Assembly: GCA_036320915.1 (NCBI GenBank)
Contig: JAXBDG010000012.1
Coordinates: 980,501 to 1,044,500, forward strand
Direction: 5' to 3'
DNA length: 64,000 bases
Origin: Linnemannia elongata
Lineage: Eukaryota > Mortierellomycota > Mortierellomycetes > Mortierellales > Mortierellaceae
Positions 11,280 through 23,781 of this stretch are shown one piece after another; the stretch's first letter is position 1; every line of letters starts with the position of its first letter. The notes under the pieces are model-generated. The model did not search any database, was not told the origin of the DNA, and saw only the letters and a program-made list of their open reading frames with translations. Both the position numbers and the translations under genes were made by a program.

Positions 11280-11896
11280 ATGACACGAGCAACCGCAACC
11301 TGGAACGGCAAAGGTAGAGAAAGGCATCCTTGGAAGCGAAAGAGCCCATCCCAACCAACATCCAAAAAAAAAAAAAAAACTAAAAATGCAAACCTTTCCT
11401 ATGGCACCCTCTTCCTTTAAATAGTTATCGCCGACACTGAGTCATTCGAAAAGGTCGAAGGAAACATCTATGTAAGTTGACTTCCTGAAGTTGACACCGA
11501 TGTGAAAGTCGAGACCTCAGTCTTTTCAAAGGCAAGTCTAACCCAATCTTTACCTCCGGCGCTACCGCAACTAAACTACAGTTCCCGGCTGATTCGATCC
11601 ACAAAGAGTTCTTCAAGGAGTCCTCCCACGAGACAGTCTGTGGCTGGAAGGGAACAGCGAACTACTACAACATTGAGGTCGATGGCAAAGTCAACAAGGA
11701 TGCAGCATGGTAAAGCAAACCTTGTTTATTTTCGACTAAACGTGAAAGAAACGCATTGGGATCGATCGCATATTACCAACGACTCATCAACTTCGACCCA
11801 ACAATACTACTTAGGTACTATGCCCAGCCCAAGGATGCAGCCAAGAACATTACAGGCATGGTTGCCTTTTGGAAAGGTGTCGAGGTCAAATCGTGA
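11280..11896 (+). CDS. DUF427 domain protein
   Basis: Four short exons, 11280-11313, 11425-11471, 11582-11709, 11815-11896, join in frame to 96 aa. The whole protein is one DUF427 domain (Pfam PF04248): ATWNGK start, SFEKVEGNIYFPADS, the signature CGWKGTANYYN, then KDAAWYYAQPKDAAKNI and the closing VAFWKGVEV. The family is common in bacteria and also present in fungi; its biochemical role is not known to me, so no function is given. Even the longest open frame here is a wrong-frame reading, and the gene only emerges after splicing. The first intron carries an A15 run. It is convergent with the ASCC3 gene; the stop codons are 191 bp apart. Confidence 0.9.
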
Positions 11897-12087
11897 AAGT
11901 ACAACTTGTACAAACACTGAAAACGTTGCCTTTTGTTCTCATCTCCTCACTCTTGACTGTCGCTGCAGAATTGATGATTACGCGCAGTCTACTGACTGCG
12001 CGTTCATCGACACAAATAAAAATAATCATTCGATTTATTCACTTCAATTTGCAGTTTTGCTGGTTGCAAAGGTCCCAAACAACGCTT

Positions 12088-15000
12088 TTACCCCATAACA
12101 TCAAACTGGATCTCAACTGTCTGATCCATTCCCAGGTATCCATCCGATAAGAGGTGGATCTTCCACACATGACGCCCCTCCCGCTTAGGTGCCACAAACT
12201 CCAGACGCGACCTGACGCTGTTAATGAATCCGCCCTGGGGTCCAGTCCGCATATTCACACGCTTCAACGCCACCAACTCCTTCGCTTCCGGATCCTCAAG
12301 CACAACCCACCACGACTCCCATTGTGGCTTGGGGAACTTTGGACAATGGACTCGTCCATCGTACATCACCTGGGGCCGCTTCACTCGAGTCAACTCCAGG
12401 TTGATCTTATATGGCAGGTCGCTCACCAAGAAGGTCTTGATCCCAGTGTCAATGTTCGACTGAACATTCAGCAACGGCAGTCTCTGCACCACCTTCCAGA
12501 TGTCCTGAAGATGAGCAGGAGTCAAAGAGGGAACCTTGCCAAAATAAGCTTTGATCTCCTGTTCCGACATCGACGTCAAATCAAAGAGCCTCTCCACCTT
12601 CTTTCCGAATCTCTTATTGCTGTTGCGCTGACCACCACGAGGGGCTGCGGCGAGGACTGGGAGCATGTGCTTTTCGATGCGAGGAAGCGTCAGCAACGAC
12701 TCGTCCCTCCAACGAGCTTGCTTGACTGACTGAAGAATGTTCATCGTTGACAGACAGGGCCCCAACATTCCCTTTTCGGCAGTAATATCGATCATCGCCT
12801 ATCGTAATCAAACACAAAGACAAGATGAGCGTTAGGATGTGGTGAAATGAAAAGAGGGCTGTCCCGTATACAATTCCTCCATTAGACACCTGAATATTGA
12901 ATCGACATGACGATGCCTTACTTGTAGAACACGGACAGATTGATCAAGAACAGAGACCGTATCAGTCAAGTAGTCGGCAACTGGCAACTTCATCCGCTCA
13001 AAGTAGGCCTGCAGCAACAAGAACGACTTGGCATGAGGGCTGTCATACGACATGGAAGACTCGATCAGAAGCGGCAACTCTTGCTCCAACTCCTTGTTGA
13101 CAAGATCCTCGTTGTGGCGGACGGGCAATTCAGAGTACTCGGTGGCGCCGCAAAGAATCATCAAAAGATCTTCATAGCTCGAATCTGACTTGAGGTGGTC
13201 CTCCAGGTGACGGATGGTGGGATGCATAAGGTAATAAAACGAACAAATCTTTCCCAACGACGTTGGTTCGATATCAAAGTCATCCACGACCTCAACACAG
13301 CATGATCGCTCCAGGTTCGCGATGGATTTCTCGATCAGGTCCGAAAGGAAGGTATTTACACCGAGAGGAGTCAAGTCCTGGACACCGTAATAGCTTGGGT
13401 TCATCTGCAGACGACGGTAAAAATAGGTCCATGTGAGATAGTCCATGGCATCCTGCTTGGACTTGACCGTGCCCCCGACAATCTCTGCGTTCAAATGATC
13501 ATCCAGATGCAAATGCAGGCTGGATTCAACGGGGAAAGGCTCGTGCAAGAACTTCTTGTAAAAGTTCTTTTTGGCGTCATGGACAAAGATCCTGGCTATT
13601 CCTTCCTGGTCAAACTGAGGGCGACCAGCTCGTCCCATCATCTGCAAGACATCGGTGATAGGAAAGTCAACATAAGTCCGGGTTTTGGCATCGTAGAACT
13701 CAGTACCCTTGATGACAACCAAGTGCGCAGGGAAGTTGACACCCCAGGCCAAGGTACTAGTAGCGATCAAAATCTGGATCTTGGTGCTCACAAACAACTC
13801 CTCCACGAGCTTGCGATCACCCTCTGGAAGACCGGCATGATGGAGACCGATTCCGAAGCCGAGCGACAGGCGCAAACTCGAATCTTGGACTTTGGTGAGG
13901 AGGACATCGAGCTCGTCTTCGGGCATGTGCAAGAATCGTCTTGGGTTGTCCTCCATTGCACAGAATGCGATGAGATCTTGGGCGGTAAGACGAGTTTGGC
14001 GACGGGACGAAACAAATACGATAACCGGCTGGTTGGGCGAGTGTGTCTTGATGGCGGCATAGGTGGGCTTGTTCATGGTCGCCATACGTGGGCAATAGTG
14101 CTTGCCAGCGAAGCCATCGATGTAGATCTCGAGAGGAACTGGACGGACTGAATGCCTAAAGTTGAACAGGCCGACCTCTTGGATACCCAACCAGTCAGCC
14201 AGGTCGTGTGCATTTGCCAGTGCAGTCGACAGACCTACAAGTCGGATCCTCTTGCTCAGCTGGGCACCAATATAATTCATACGCGATACAATGACTTCCA
14301 GGATGGGACCGCGATCGCCGCCAAGCAGGTGAATCTCGTCAATAATAACCAGCGACACCTTCTGGACATAGGGACGAGTTTGCCAATTACGACTGATACC
14401 ATCCCACTTCTCCGGAGTCGTGATGATGATGTCGGCGCTCTCAATGGATTTGATATCCGGAGTAACGTCTCCTGTCAACTCGACCAGCTTCTTGTTCATC
14501 GGACCGACCAAACGACTTGTCCAATCCGTGACACGCTCTCGAACCAAAGCCTTCATGGGCGCGATATAGACGACCTTGCTCCCTGGTTGATCTTTGAATG
14601 CCCACCACATCGCCAATTCGGCAGCAACAGTCTTTCCTGATCCAGTAGGCGCTCCAATCAGAGCATTATGGCTGGTGTTATAGAGGGTGTGAAAGATCTG
14701 TGTCTGGACTGGGTTGAAGTGCGAGAAACGCTTCAAGCAAATCTCCTCCAAAACGTCGTTGTGCAAAGCTGAAACAGGGAGAGGCTGAAGATCCAGTAGG
14801 TCGGTATGAGGTGGGTAGAGTTCGGGCAGAATCAAGTGCTTGAAGGAAATGGCATGTACTGACTCGGCGCCAATCCACTTGTCTGACACGGCTCTTACAA
14901 AGATCTGGGGAGGAAGGGGCTCAACCACAGGGATGGTGAACGTAATGACTTGAGGCTGTCCCAGCATCTTGCGCGACAACAAAAAGTACTCCGAGTGGAG

Positions 15001-16543
15001 AATCTCTGTGTTATTGGAGTCCTCCACCCAAATCCACCACGGCTCGGAGAATCCGTGAATGCGGTCGTTCCAGACAAAATCGGGCGTGATCGTAAGCGCG
15101 ACTCGGAGGACGTTTCGTGTAATAGGTGCGACCTGGGCATCCATTTGGAGGACCGGGAATTGATCCACGCACTTGGAGATGGTTTGACCCATACGGTGGA
15201 ATCGAACAAGCTCCCCAAGCTCGTTGACAGTCATCTCTCGCATGTCTTGGATGCTTGGTGGATATGTGCGAGCCTCCAGCTTGGTGATGATATCGCGAGG
15301 AAGACCAAACTGCGCTAAGGGATGTTCAAATGACCACATCTTCTTGTCGATCGATTTGCCGAGAGATAAGAGGACACTGGCGACTGGACCCCAACTACGA
15401 TTCAGTGCAATCTCAAACATAGCACGGATAATACGGGAAGCGTTCTGGGCAACGTAGGCACTGTCGGAGACAAGCGCAAAATCCTCCAGTGGAGCTTGGG
15501 TGATCGCAGCCTGCAACAGAATGTTGACCTTGGATGGAGATGCGTCCAACCCGCCCTGTCATGAACATACGAATACGATATGGTATGGTTAGTTCATAAT
15601 AGATGCACGCTGTTAACTTTAAGCAGATGAAGAGCGGCAAATATTTGTAAAGCGAAGGATTGATTGATTGCTGCTGCTCGCTGTTGCTAAAGTCCGTGAT
15701 ATTACCTTAACATCGCAGGGACAGGCCTGTTCCAAAAGCTTTGCAAGTTCAGAATGCTCGTTATCTCTTGACTTGACATTCTCGAACTCGGTACTACGAC
15801 TGACCATCGCGAGAACATCGGCCTCCGTCATCCTTGGCTTCATAAGGCTGTTGTATGTATTGACACTGTTGTAGGAAACATAGTAGTTGGAGGCGATGCG
15901 ACCAAGGTCCTTGGGGGTCAGGTAGCCAGTGTTCTCATCGTAAATGATCATCTGAGCCTTGTGCAAGTTCTTGGCTGCAGCGATAATGATATCACGCCGC
16001 TTCTTGCCAAGAAGTGGATCCTCCGCAGGCTCGGTATGGTCCATTCCGTAGACAAGGGGGTTCTTGCGCATTCGTACATACAGATAGGTGTAACTGAGCC
16101 AAGTAACGGCCTCGTCTACGTTGGTAATAGTTCCCAAGGAGAGCTCGGCGTTCAAGTTGTCCACCATCTTCTCAATAAACCTACAAAGATTATTAGGAAT
16201 GACGTCGTTAGTATCAATTCCCACACCAGTTCTACTACACAACCTGCAGCAAAAGCAAAGCCTTTTCTGTGATGAAAAGCTAACCTTGATTCGATAGGAA
16301 GCTGCTGCGTTATAAGGGCGACGTAGTGGTTGAGCTTGTCCTGAGACGTCAAAATGTAACCAACACCATGAGTCTCGTACTGCGGACGACCTGCACGACC
16401 GAAAATCTGCATCACATCCAGGATTGACAGGTCCACGAACGCACCCTTCTGGGTGTTGTAGACTTGAGTCCCCTTGATGACGACCGCATAAGCTGGCAAG
16501 TTCACTCCCCATGCAAGTGTAGCAGTACAACATAGAACCTATC

Positions 16544-16592
<49 letters not shown>

Positions 16593-19500
16593 AAACTCCT
16601 TTCATACATACAGGGAGAGAGGAACAATGTAAAGACAAGGATGTACGTCGCTACTTCATTGCCTTGCGGAGACGTACCCGGATGAGACCATCAGCAAACA
16701 TCTTCTCCGTCAAAGTGCGGTCAGTGCGGAGCATACCAGCGTGGTGAATACCAAACCCATACTGGAACAGTTCTTTCATCTCCCTGTTCTTCGACTTTGC
16801 AAGTTCACGCTTCCGAAGCTCGTGCTGAGGGTCCATTGAGGTATCGAAAAACTCGAGCTCGCTCTCAGAGCTCGCCTTCTCCTTGAGCATTTGGGCAGTC
16901 TTGACGGTATCCTTTCGAGCGTGCACAAAGACCATGACCTGATGGCCCTCCTTGACAAGATCGACAACCTGTGTGTGATGACGATATAAAGCCTTGTAAG
17001 TACTACATCGCTTTATAAATCAAAAGTTATGCACATAGGAGAGCCAAGCAGATGGTTGCAATTAAGTTTTCTTACCTTATCATAGCAGGTCTGATCCAAC
17101 CCACGAGTGTAGGTCGACGAGCCATACTTGCCGCGAACACCACAGAAATGCTGTTCCAAAGGCACCGGGCGAAATCCGCCGTCAAAATAAAAGAGTCCTT
17201 GATAAGGGTTGACTCGTAAGAAAGCGGCTACGTCGACGTAGTTTGGCAAGGTTGCAGAGAGACCAACAATGCGGATCATGGACTGGGATGTTTCGACTTG
17301 ACGCAAAGTACGGGCAACGATACTCTCAAGGACCGCACCTCGCTCATCGTGGAGTAAATGGACCTCGTCAATAATGAGCAGCCGAACCTTCTGAGCGAGT
17401 TCCACATCCCCGGTGCTCTTCCGAGTCACGACATCCCACTTTTCAGGTGTGGTCACGATGATTTGAGTGTTGGCGATTTCGGCCTTGGTCAACTGCATAT
17501 CTCCTGTCAACTCACGCACCTCGATACCCAGCCATTTAAGTCGGGAACTGAACTTGCGGACGATTTCCGCAGCGAGCGCCTTCATTGGCGCGACGAACAC
17601 AATCTTGAAGTCGTTTTTGGCAACCACGTACTCCTTGGGGTCAATACCTTGACGGGGTGTTGGGGTGATATGTTGATACAGCGTCCTGAGAATGGTAAGC
17701 AATGAGACGTCGGTTTTACCCTAATAGTGTAAAGAGGAATTGGCAAAGCCATTGTTAAAATCGACTTTCACTGCAACAAACATAACTGAAAAGGCGAATT
17801 TCAGCTGTTGTGCAGGTGTGTTGTGAATATGAGTCACAAAGAATGGAACTTACAGCTCCCGTGGGTGCACACATTAGGATGTTCTCGTTGGTTTCGTAAG
17901 CGACAGGATACACAATGGACTGGATGCGATTGAGGGAAGTGTACGCCTTGAAAGTAGTGCTGCAAAGAGTGTCCATCTCGGCAAGTGTGATGACCTTTTC
18001 TCCTGCACGTCGTGGCGCCTGTTTAGTGATTGGAATAGTAACCTCCTCGTAATCCTAACAGTAAAATATTGACATAAAAAAAAGGTAATTATGAGGACGC
18101 CGATGTTTACCGCAAAGTAAGCTTGTACGAAGACATAATATGTCTAAAAATCAACAATCTACTCTTGGAAATATGTGTACCTTTTCATCGACTCGAGTAC
18201 TTCCTGGAGGCAGGGCAAAGCTCTTCCCGATCGACGACAGGACATTGCCTCCCTTGGACGACTGGTACACATGAGGATAATCAGGTCCTCCAAAGTTGGT
18301 TTTCTGTACGAAAAGGTGATAGCAAAAACAACGTTAGACAAATATGTTTAGATGCAATATTCCGAAATGGCAACCTTTCGAACAAGTTTTAAACCATGAA
18401 AGAACAAGAAAGAAAGAGAATGCACCTACGTGCTGAGAGCTCGCAAGAGGCATGGCGGCGTTGTTTCGCAGCTGCTCCTCGCGAGCCTTGCGTAGGTCAT
18501 CCTGGTCAAAGCCCAACATTGCTGACGAGATAGCGGATTCGTCCTCCTCGTCCCGACCTCCATGCTTCCTGCGCTCCTTGCGGGCAAGCTTTGCAGCAAG
18601 TTTCTCGTCCTCTGTCTGCACCACGAAGTTGGTGCCAACTGGCGACCGAAAATTGTCGTTTCGCTCATGTTTGTGACTCTTCAGCTCCACGTCCGGGTTG
18701 TAAGATGTCTATATATTGAAAGGGATAATGAAGCCAGTTAGTTTCAAGTGATGCAGATTAAGCTTAAGCGAGGCTACGATAACCTGTAAACGACTGCATT
18801 GCTCCCGCTGTTGTGAATGATGAATTACCTGAGCCATAACGTTGTCCACGATCAACTTTCGGTTCGTAAGAAGAGCCGTGATGAACTCAAAGTTATCAAA
18901 CCCCAACATGTCCACAAGGTTGATTTGAATGTCATCGTCTATTACAGGATGAGAATTACAAATTCGTTAAAGAGAGAAATATATAAGATAATCGGGGGCG
19001 ATGAAGGCGACGGCGATGCGTTTTATCAGGCCGGCGCCTCGAAATATTATGGGGAATGTTCGTCTTACCTAGCTTATCTGAGCGAAGAATCGTGAAGATG
19101 TCGATCGCAAGTCGTCTTGGGGTCATGTCGGTGCTGGGATCACCGAAGGCTTCGATATGGGCGGTGCACTGCTTAAGCAGCCAGGAACGGTCATAGATGA
19201 CTACGCTTGACATGGATGAAGCATGGTCACCAAACCTCATCGATGGTGTTTGATCCCTGTGACGGGGGGGGAGGACTGGTGGCGTCAAAGATCCGTGGTT
19301 GATCAAGATATCGTCACTCCGCTGGTGATCCATAAGCGAATCCGTGTCGGAGACTGTCTCGGTGTCGTCGCTGTCTTCGTAATGGGGCCAGGCAGGGATC
19401 TTGTAGTCGTAGCCAGCGTCCTCCATGCCGTACTCGATTTCCTCCTCCAATGGTGGAAAATCGGCGCTGGAGAGGAGCTCTTCTCGTTGGCGTTGTTGAC

Positions 19501-19774
19501 GGCTGGCGAGCATAGTCTTGAAGTCGAGGATGTTTCGTTCCCACTGCTGCTGAACCTTGGTCAATGCGAGAACGACTACTTGTCCTCCTTCGTCATCGTC
19601 GTCTTCTTCGCTGGCATCGCTCATATCGGAATCCGAGTGGATGTGTTCTTGGTCGTTGTCTACAGTCAAGTCGTGGCTCTGGTAGCTCTCCTGGCGGCGA
19701 TTGTTCCTTGTCAATGGAGATGACTGGGTCATCCGTAGGATGTTGGCCAAGTGGAAACTCTGCAGTTCGGCCAT
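12088..19774 (-). CDS. SLH1: Tandem Ski2-like RNA helicase, ASCC3/Slh1 (ribosome quality control)
   Basis: Eleven minus-strand exons: 19774-19069, 18938-18829, 18708-18430, 18303-18181, 18054-17854, 17720-17076, 16968-16678, 16538-16285, 16180-15706, 15555-12922, 12798-12088; 2,142 aa. There are two helicase cassettes, each followed by a Sec63-like unit. Cassette 1 has APTGAGKT (split by an intron after APTGA), DEVHLL and SATLPN. Cassette 2 has [14 protein letters not shown] and STALAN, with intact Walker motifs in both. Wording such as [17 protein letters not shown] and [17 protein letters not shown] segments matches ASCC3/Slh1 better than the splicing helicase Brr2. Slh1 works in the RQC-trigger complex, which dissociates collided ribosomes. 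The N-terminal 200 residues are acidic ([13 protein letters not shown]) and probably dock partners. Intron 7 contains a 43-nt A run on the plus strand, U43 in the transcript. Confidence 0.94.
16545..16587. repeat. A43 homopolymer inside an ASCC3/SLH1 intron
   Basis: Forty-three consecutive A on the plus strand, inside the intron 16,677-16,539. In the minus-strand transcript this is U43 ending about 6 nt before the acceptor, an extreme polypyrimidine tract. Confidence 0.9.
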
Positions 19775-20039
19775 GTTTCCTTGTGTGCTGAAGAAGAATA
19801 GAGGATGATGTTGTTTGATGATTGATAATGGGTGGTGTTGTTGGACGATTGATGGAGGGTAGCGTTGCTTTTATTCTGAGCGAGATCTGTGAGAAGACTA
19901 TCGCGCGAAAAGAGGGTTCGACCGCAGTACGGGATTAAGGGGTGTCAGTGTGCTGCGGACAGTCGTCTCTGACTATGATAGCTTGGTAGGAGAGTACACG
20001 TGACATGGCTGGACTCTCTTTCTTCCTCTTCGTCGTTTG
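19775..20039. promoter_or_regulatory. Divergent promoter, SLH1 / IBTK-like gene
   Basis: A 265 bp region between two divergent start codons, so any promoter elements are shared or overlapping. It contains a CACGTG box at 19,997-20,002, about 40 bp from the IBTK-like start codon. Confidence 0.5.
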
Positions 20040-23000
20040 ATGCCAAAGCACATCGACTGCAACCTCATTCCTTCCCATTCTCTCATGTCGACGACGAGCC
20101 AGCGCAATGTCCCCTCTGCATTGATCCAGCCTTCTCATGGAACAAGGCCGTGGTCGCTTGCTTCCCCTTCCACCGCATCCTCTGCTGGTACTGCCAACAT
20201 TGTTGCCACAACTCAAGACAGGACAGACAGGACAGACAGGACAGACAGGACAGATAAGGCTGACCCTATCAACCGCATGGACGAACATGGCACCACGACT
20301 CTTCACCGTGCCGTCACTGCCAACGAGATCGATACTGTCAGACGCCTGCTCGAGCACCCAAGACTCAACATCAACGAAAAGGACCTCGAGTCAGGATGGA
20401 CCGCCTTGCATCGGTAAAGCCTTTCGTAATTATCCAACTTGTTGGTTTTTTCTTCATCTTCACCAGCCTTAGTTTCTTATTTACTTACCTGCATGCCGTC
20501 TGTATTCTTGTAAATGGCTTCATAATCGACTGATAGAGCGCTTTATCTTGGTCATTTGAGAATTGCTCTCCTTCTGCTTCAGCATAAGGACTTGATCATT
20601 TCGATTGAGGTAGGAAAGGACGTTCTAGGCCACGTCGATACCAATTACAGCAATAGCGACTCCCTCCCTGCGCCAAAGCACTAACACAAGGACATTCACG
20701 GTCGTTCTCTCGTAGGACAAGGACGGGAACACTGCTCTGGATGTGAGCCTTGCTACATTGCCTAACTCACTGCAGCCAGGACCTTGTCCCGGTGACTCCC
20801 TTTACACCTGGGGCTCGAATGCAAACTTCACGCTTGGGCACAACGATGGCGATGACAGAAAGCTACCCGAGCTCGTCAAGTTTCCTCACAAGTCCAACAC
20901 AATCACTTTTCCAAAAGCAAAAGCAGCACGGTCGATTCTTTATCAACTGTCCATGGGCAAGTTCCACACTGCCATTGCCACTTCAGAACCAGGCTTCACA
21001 GCCAAACTATGGGGATTCGGTACCAATGGGAGACTCGGATCGGACCGGAAAATGCAGCTCTGTCCAGCACCAGTCCTCGGCGTACCAGGAAACGTAACAT
21101 TCACTGCCTTAGGAAGAGATCACACTGTCCTTCTGACATCCAAAGGGGAGGTCTTCACTATTGGCAACAATAAGTACGGTCAGCTTGGATATGCACTAGA
21201 GGCCCCAAAGGGCGGTCAGGACCCAATACAACGTACCCCTAAGCGAGTCTTTCTCAACATATCCAAGGGTTGCGTCATTGGAGCTGCAGCGTCCAAGTGG
21301 CACACAGCCATTCACACAGAGACAGAGCTATTTACCTTCGGCTTCAACTACGGGCAACTCGGCTATGAACGCAAGGGCGATATCCAGATGGGACCCCGGA
21401 AAGTCGCTTCGATCCCACCGGGACCAATATTGCAGGTTGTTGCTTCGGATTCTGCCACAGCATGCCTCATGTCCTCCAACGAAGTCATCGTCCTCTTCAG
21501 GTACGCGTACCACCGGGTCTCTTTCTCCCTGTCGCCTTTCCCGGACTGGTTCTCTACTTTGAACTCCCCTGCTGTTGCAAGCTCGAATCGTCCAAAAAAG
21601 ATCACCTGCACGGATAACAAGTTCGGTATGCTTACAGGGCTAGGAGATGTTCACGTATGGGCGTATCCTGAGGCGGAGTCGAGCATCACACTTGGATCAT
21701 TACCCGCCAACCACTCTATCCCATTTTCCTCTGTCGTCATCCACGACAGACCAAGACGTATTTGGACTTCTGTTGAGGACAGAACCCATATCGTGGATTT
21801 TGCTCTTGGTCAGAATGGTTCAGCAATTGTCTTGACGAGAGGAGGCCACGTTTACATCGGCACCAATAAAGGGACACTAGTCGGTCGAAACGTCAAGTGG
21901 CAACGGTATGTGAACCATGGCAATTTTTGGGCTATTTACGTTACCACGTTAAATCACGTGCAGTGTAACTCATGCTTGTCGTCTTATTCCAACCTTGTTA
22001 GGGTTCCGCATCTGGACCGGGTCGTTCAGGTATTCGGTAACTCCAGTGGAGCATGGGCTGCGCTGAGGTCTGGTCCGGTCCTCACGCCCATCACAGTTAG
22101 TGCCAGCCGTCTCGGCAAGGACTTGGAGCAGTCGTTGTCCCAGTTTCATCTATACCGTAATAATGAAAAGATTTATGGGGATTTCGGGGACACTATCGCA
22201 GACTGCAACAAGATCGGAAGCAACAACAGCGACGGTGACTATGAGGATGATGACGAGCAAGACGACGGAAAAGTGGAAGTAGACCCATGGAGAATCGATA
22301 TGCAGGGCTGGCAAGATATTGAAAGGAGTTGGGACTATGATGTCTTCCCGCTATTGAGACAGACCGGCAACGTCATATCTAGCGGAGGGAATTCTGTCTC
22401 TGGGAGCCATTTGTTTGATGTCGAGATTCAGGCTGGGAAGCGAACCCTTGGAGCTCATCGAATCGTCCTTGCAGCAAGAAGCCCTGTTCTCCGGCGGGCC
22501 TTTTCCGGCTCACTGTCCCCCAGGACGGTCGTCGGATCTCTTGTTACTATCGAGTCCTTGCGACTGCAACCCACGGCAAGAAGCCTGCAAGTCGTCTCAC
22601 TCAAGGTCGAGTTTGCTACAGCAATCCTACTGCTGCAGTTTCTTTATAGCGATCGCTTCGACCCATTCTGGGACTCTGTAGGCTTACCGACAGTCAACAA
22701 GGAATACGGCTTAAGAGTACGACAGGAACTCTATCACCTTGCTCTGGAACTATCATTGCCAACGCTGCAGGCGGCTCTTCAGTACACTTTCACTCATACC
22801 TGTAGCCCTAGTCTGGCCAAGGATATGTGTGAGGTGTTGGTGAACCCGACCCTTTTTGAAGGGTTGGCAGACGTGCGATTGTTGCTCAAGGACGGCGCGG
22901 TCATGGATGCACACCAGATGATACTCGGCCACCGATCGCCATTTTTCAATGCTATGTTTGTCAGGACGGATGAGTGGATTCGTGCAAGACAAGGACAAGG

Positions 23001-23712
23001 GAAGCGACAGGTGCCAGAAGAGGATGTAGCTGAGGGCGGAGAGTCGATCCTTGAAGTCGATATGCAGCACATGACTGAAGAGGCGATGGCTCTCGTTCTC
23101 CGGTATGTCTATACCGATTGCGGACCAGAAATGTTTGATCAATCAGGTAAGATTGGGTATTCAGGTTCTTGTTTAAAATACTACTGCGAGAAGCGTCAAA
23201 GGAGCGACACTACGAAGGAAAATTAACCCAAGAACTTCCTCTTTGTATCTTGCGGTGGCCTACCCGATTCATCTACAGAGAAAGATGATATGGACGAGCT
23301 TATTGAACTGGTTGTCGACGTACTGAAGATTGCTGACGAGGTCCTCATGGATCGGCTCAAAGAAATTTGCGAGAATGTCCTGGGAGACCAAGGTAGCTCA
23401 TTTGATTTGTTCCTTTTCTTTCCTATGCTCACACTTCTTCCTCCATCATCCCTAGCGCCATGGCTGCAACAAATGGTACTGACGACTAATTTTTGCGCAT
23501 ATGCAACTCACTCAACGGTAGTTCGAGCCAAGACAGCCGTCAGCTTCCTGGAGATTTCGCTCATGCATACCGCCGAATCGCTAACAACAACCTGCATCGA
23601 CTTTTTGTGCAATAACATCGAAATGGCCTTGGATCAAGGGTAATTTATCTCATTGTGCTTTCAGTGTGGCGAGCACAGACCATGTTCTTACACTCTTTTC
23701 TCTCTCTCTCTT

Positions 23713-23781
<69 letters not shown>

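Noticed and set aside
12154..14640. Plus-strand open frames opposite SLH1
   Set aside because: They mirror the conserved minus-strand helicase and show no domain of their own.
16545..16587. A43 run as the tail of a retrotransposed element
   Set aside because: No target-site duplication, no reverse-transcriptase-type sequence and a correctly placed intron around it.
12088..19774. Brr2 (U5 snRNP helicase) instead of ASCC3/Slh1
   Set aside because: The same tandem layout, but motif wording in both cassettes and the C-terminal Sec63 unit match ASCC3 more closely.
20217..20256. CRISPR-like repeat
   Set aside because: Units are 9 bp, adjacent without spacers and inside a coding exon.
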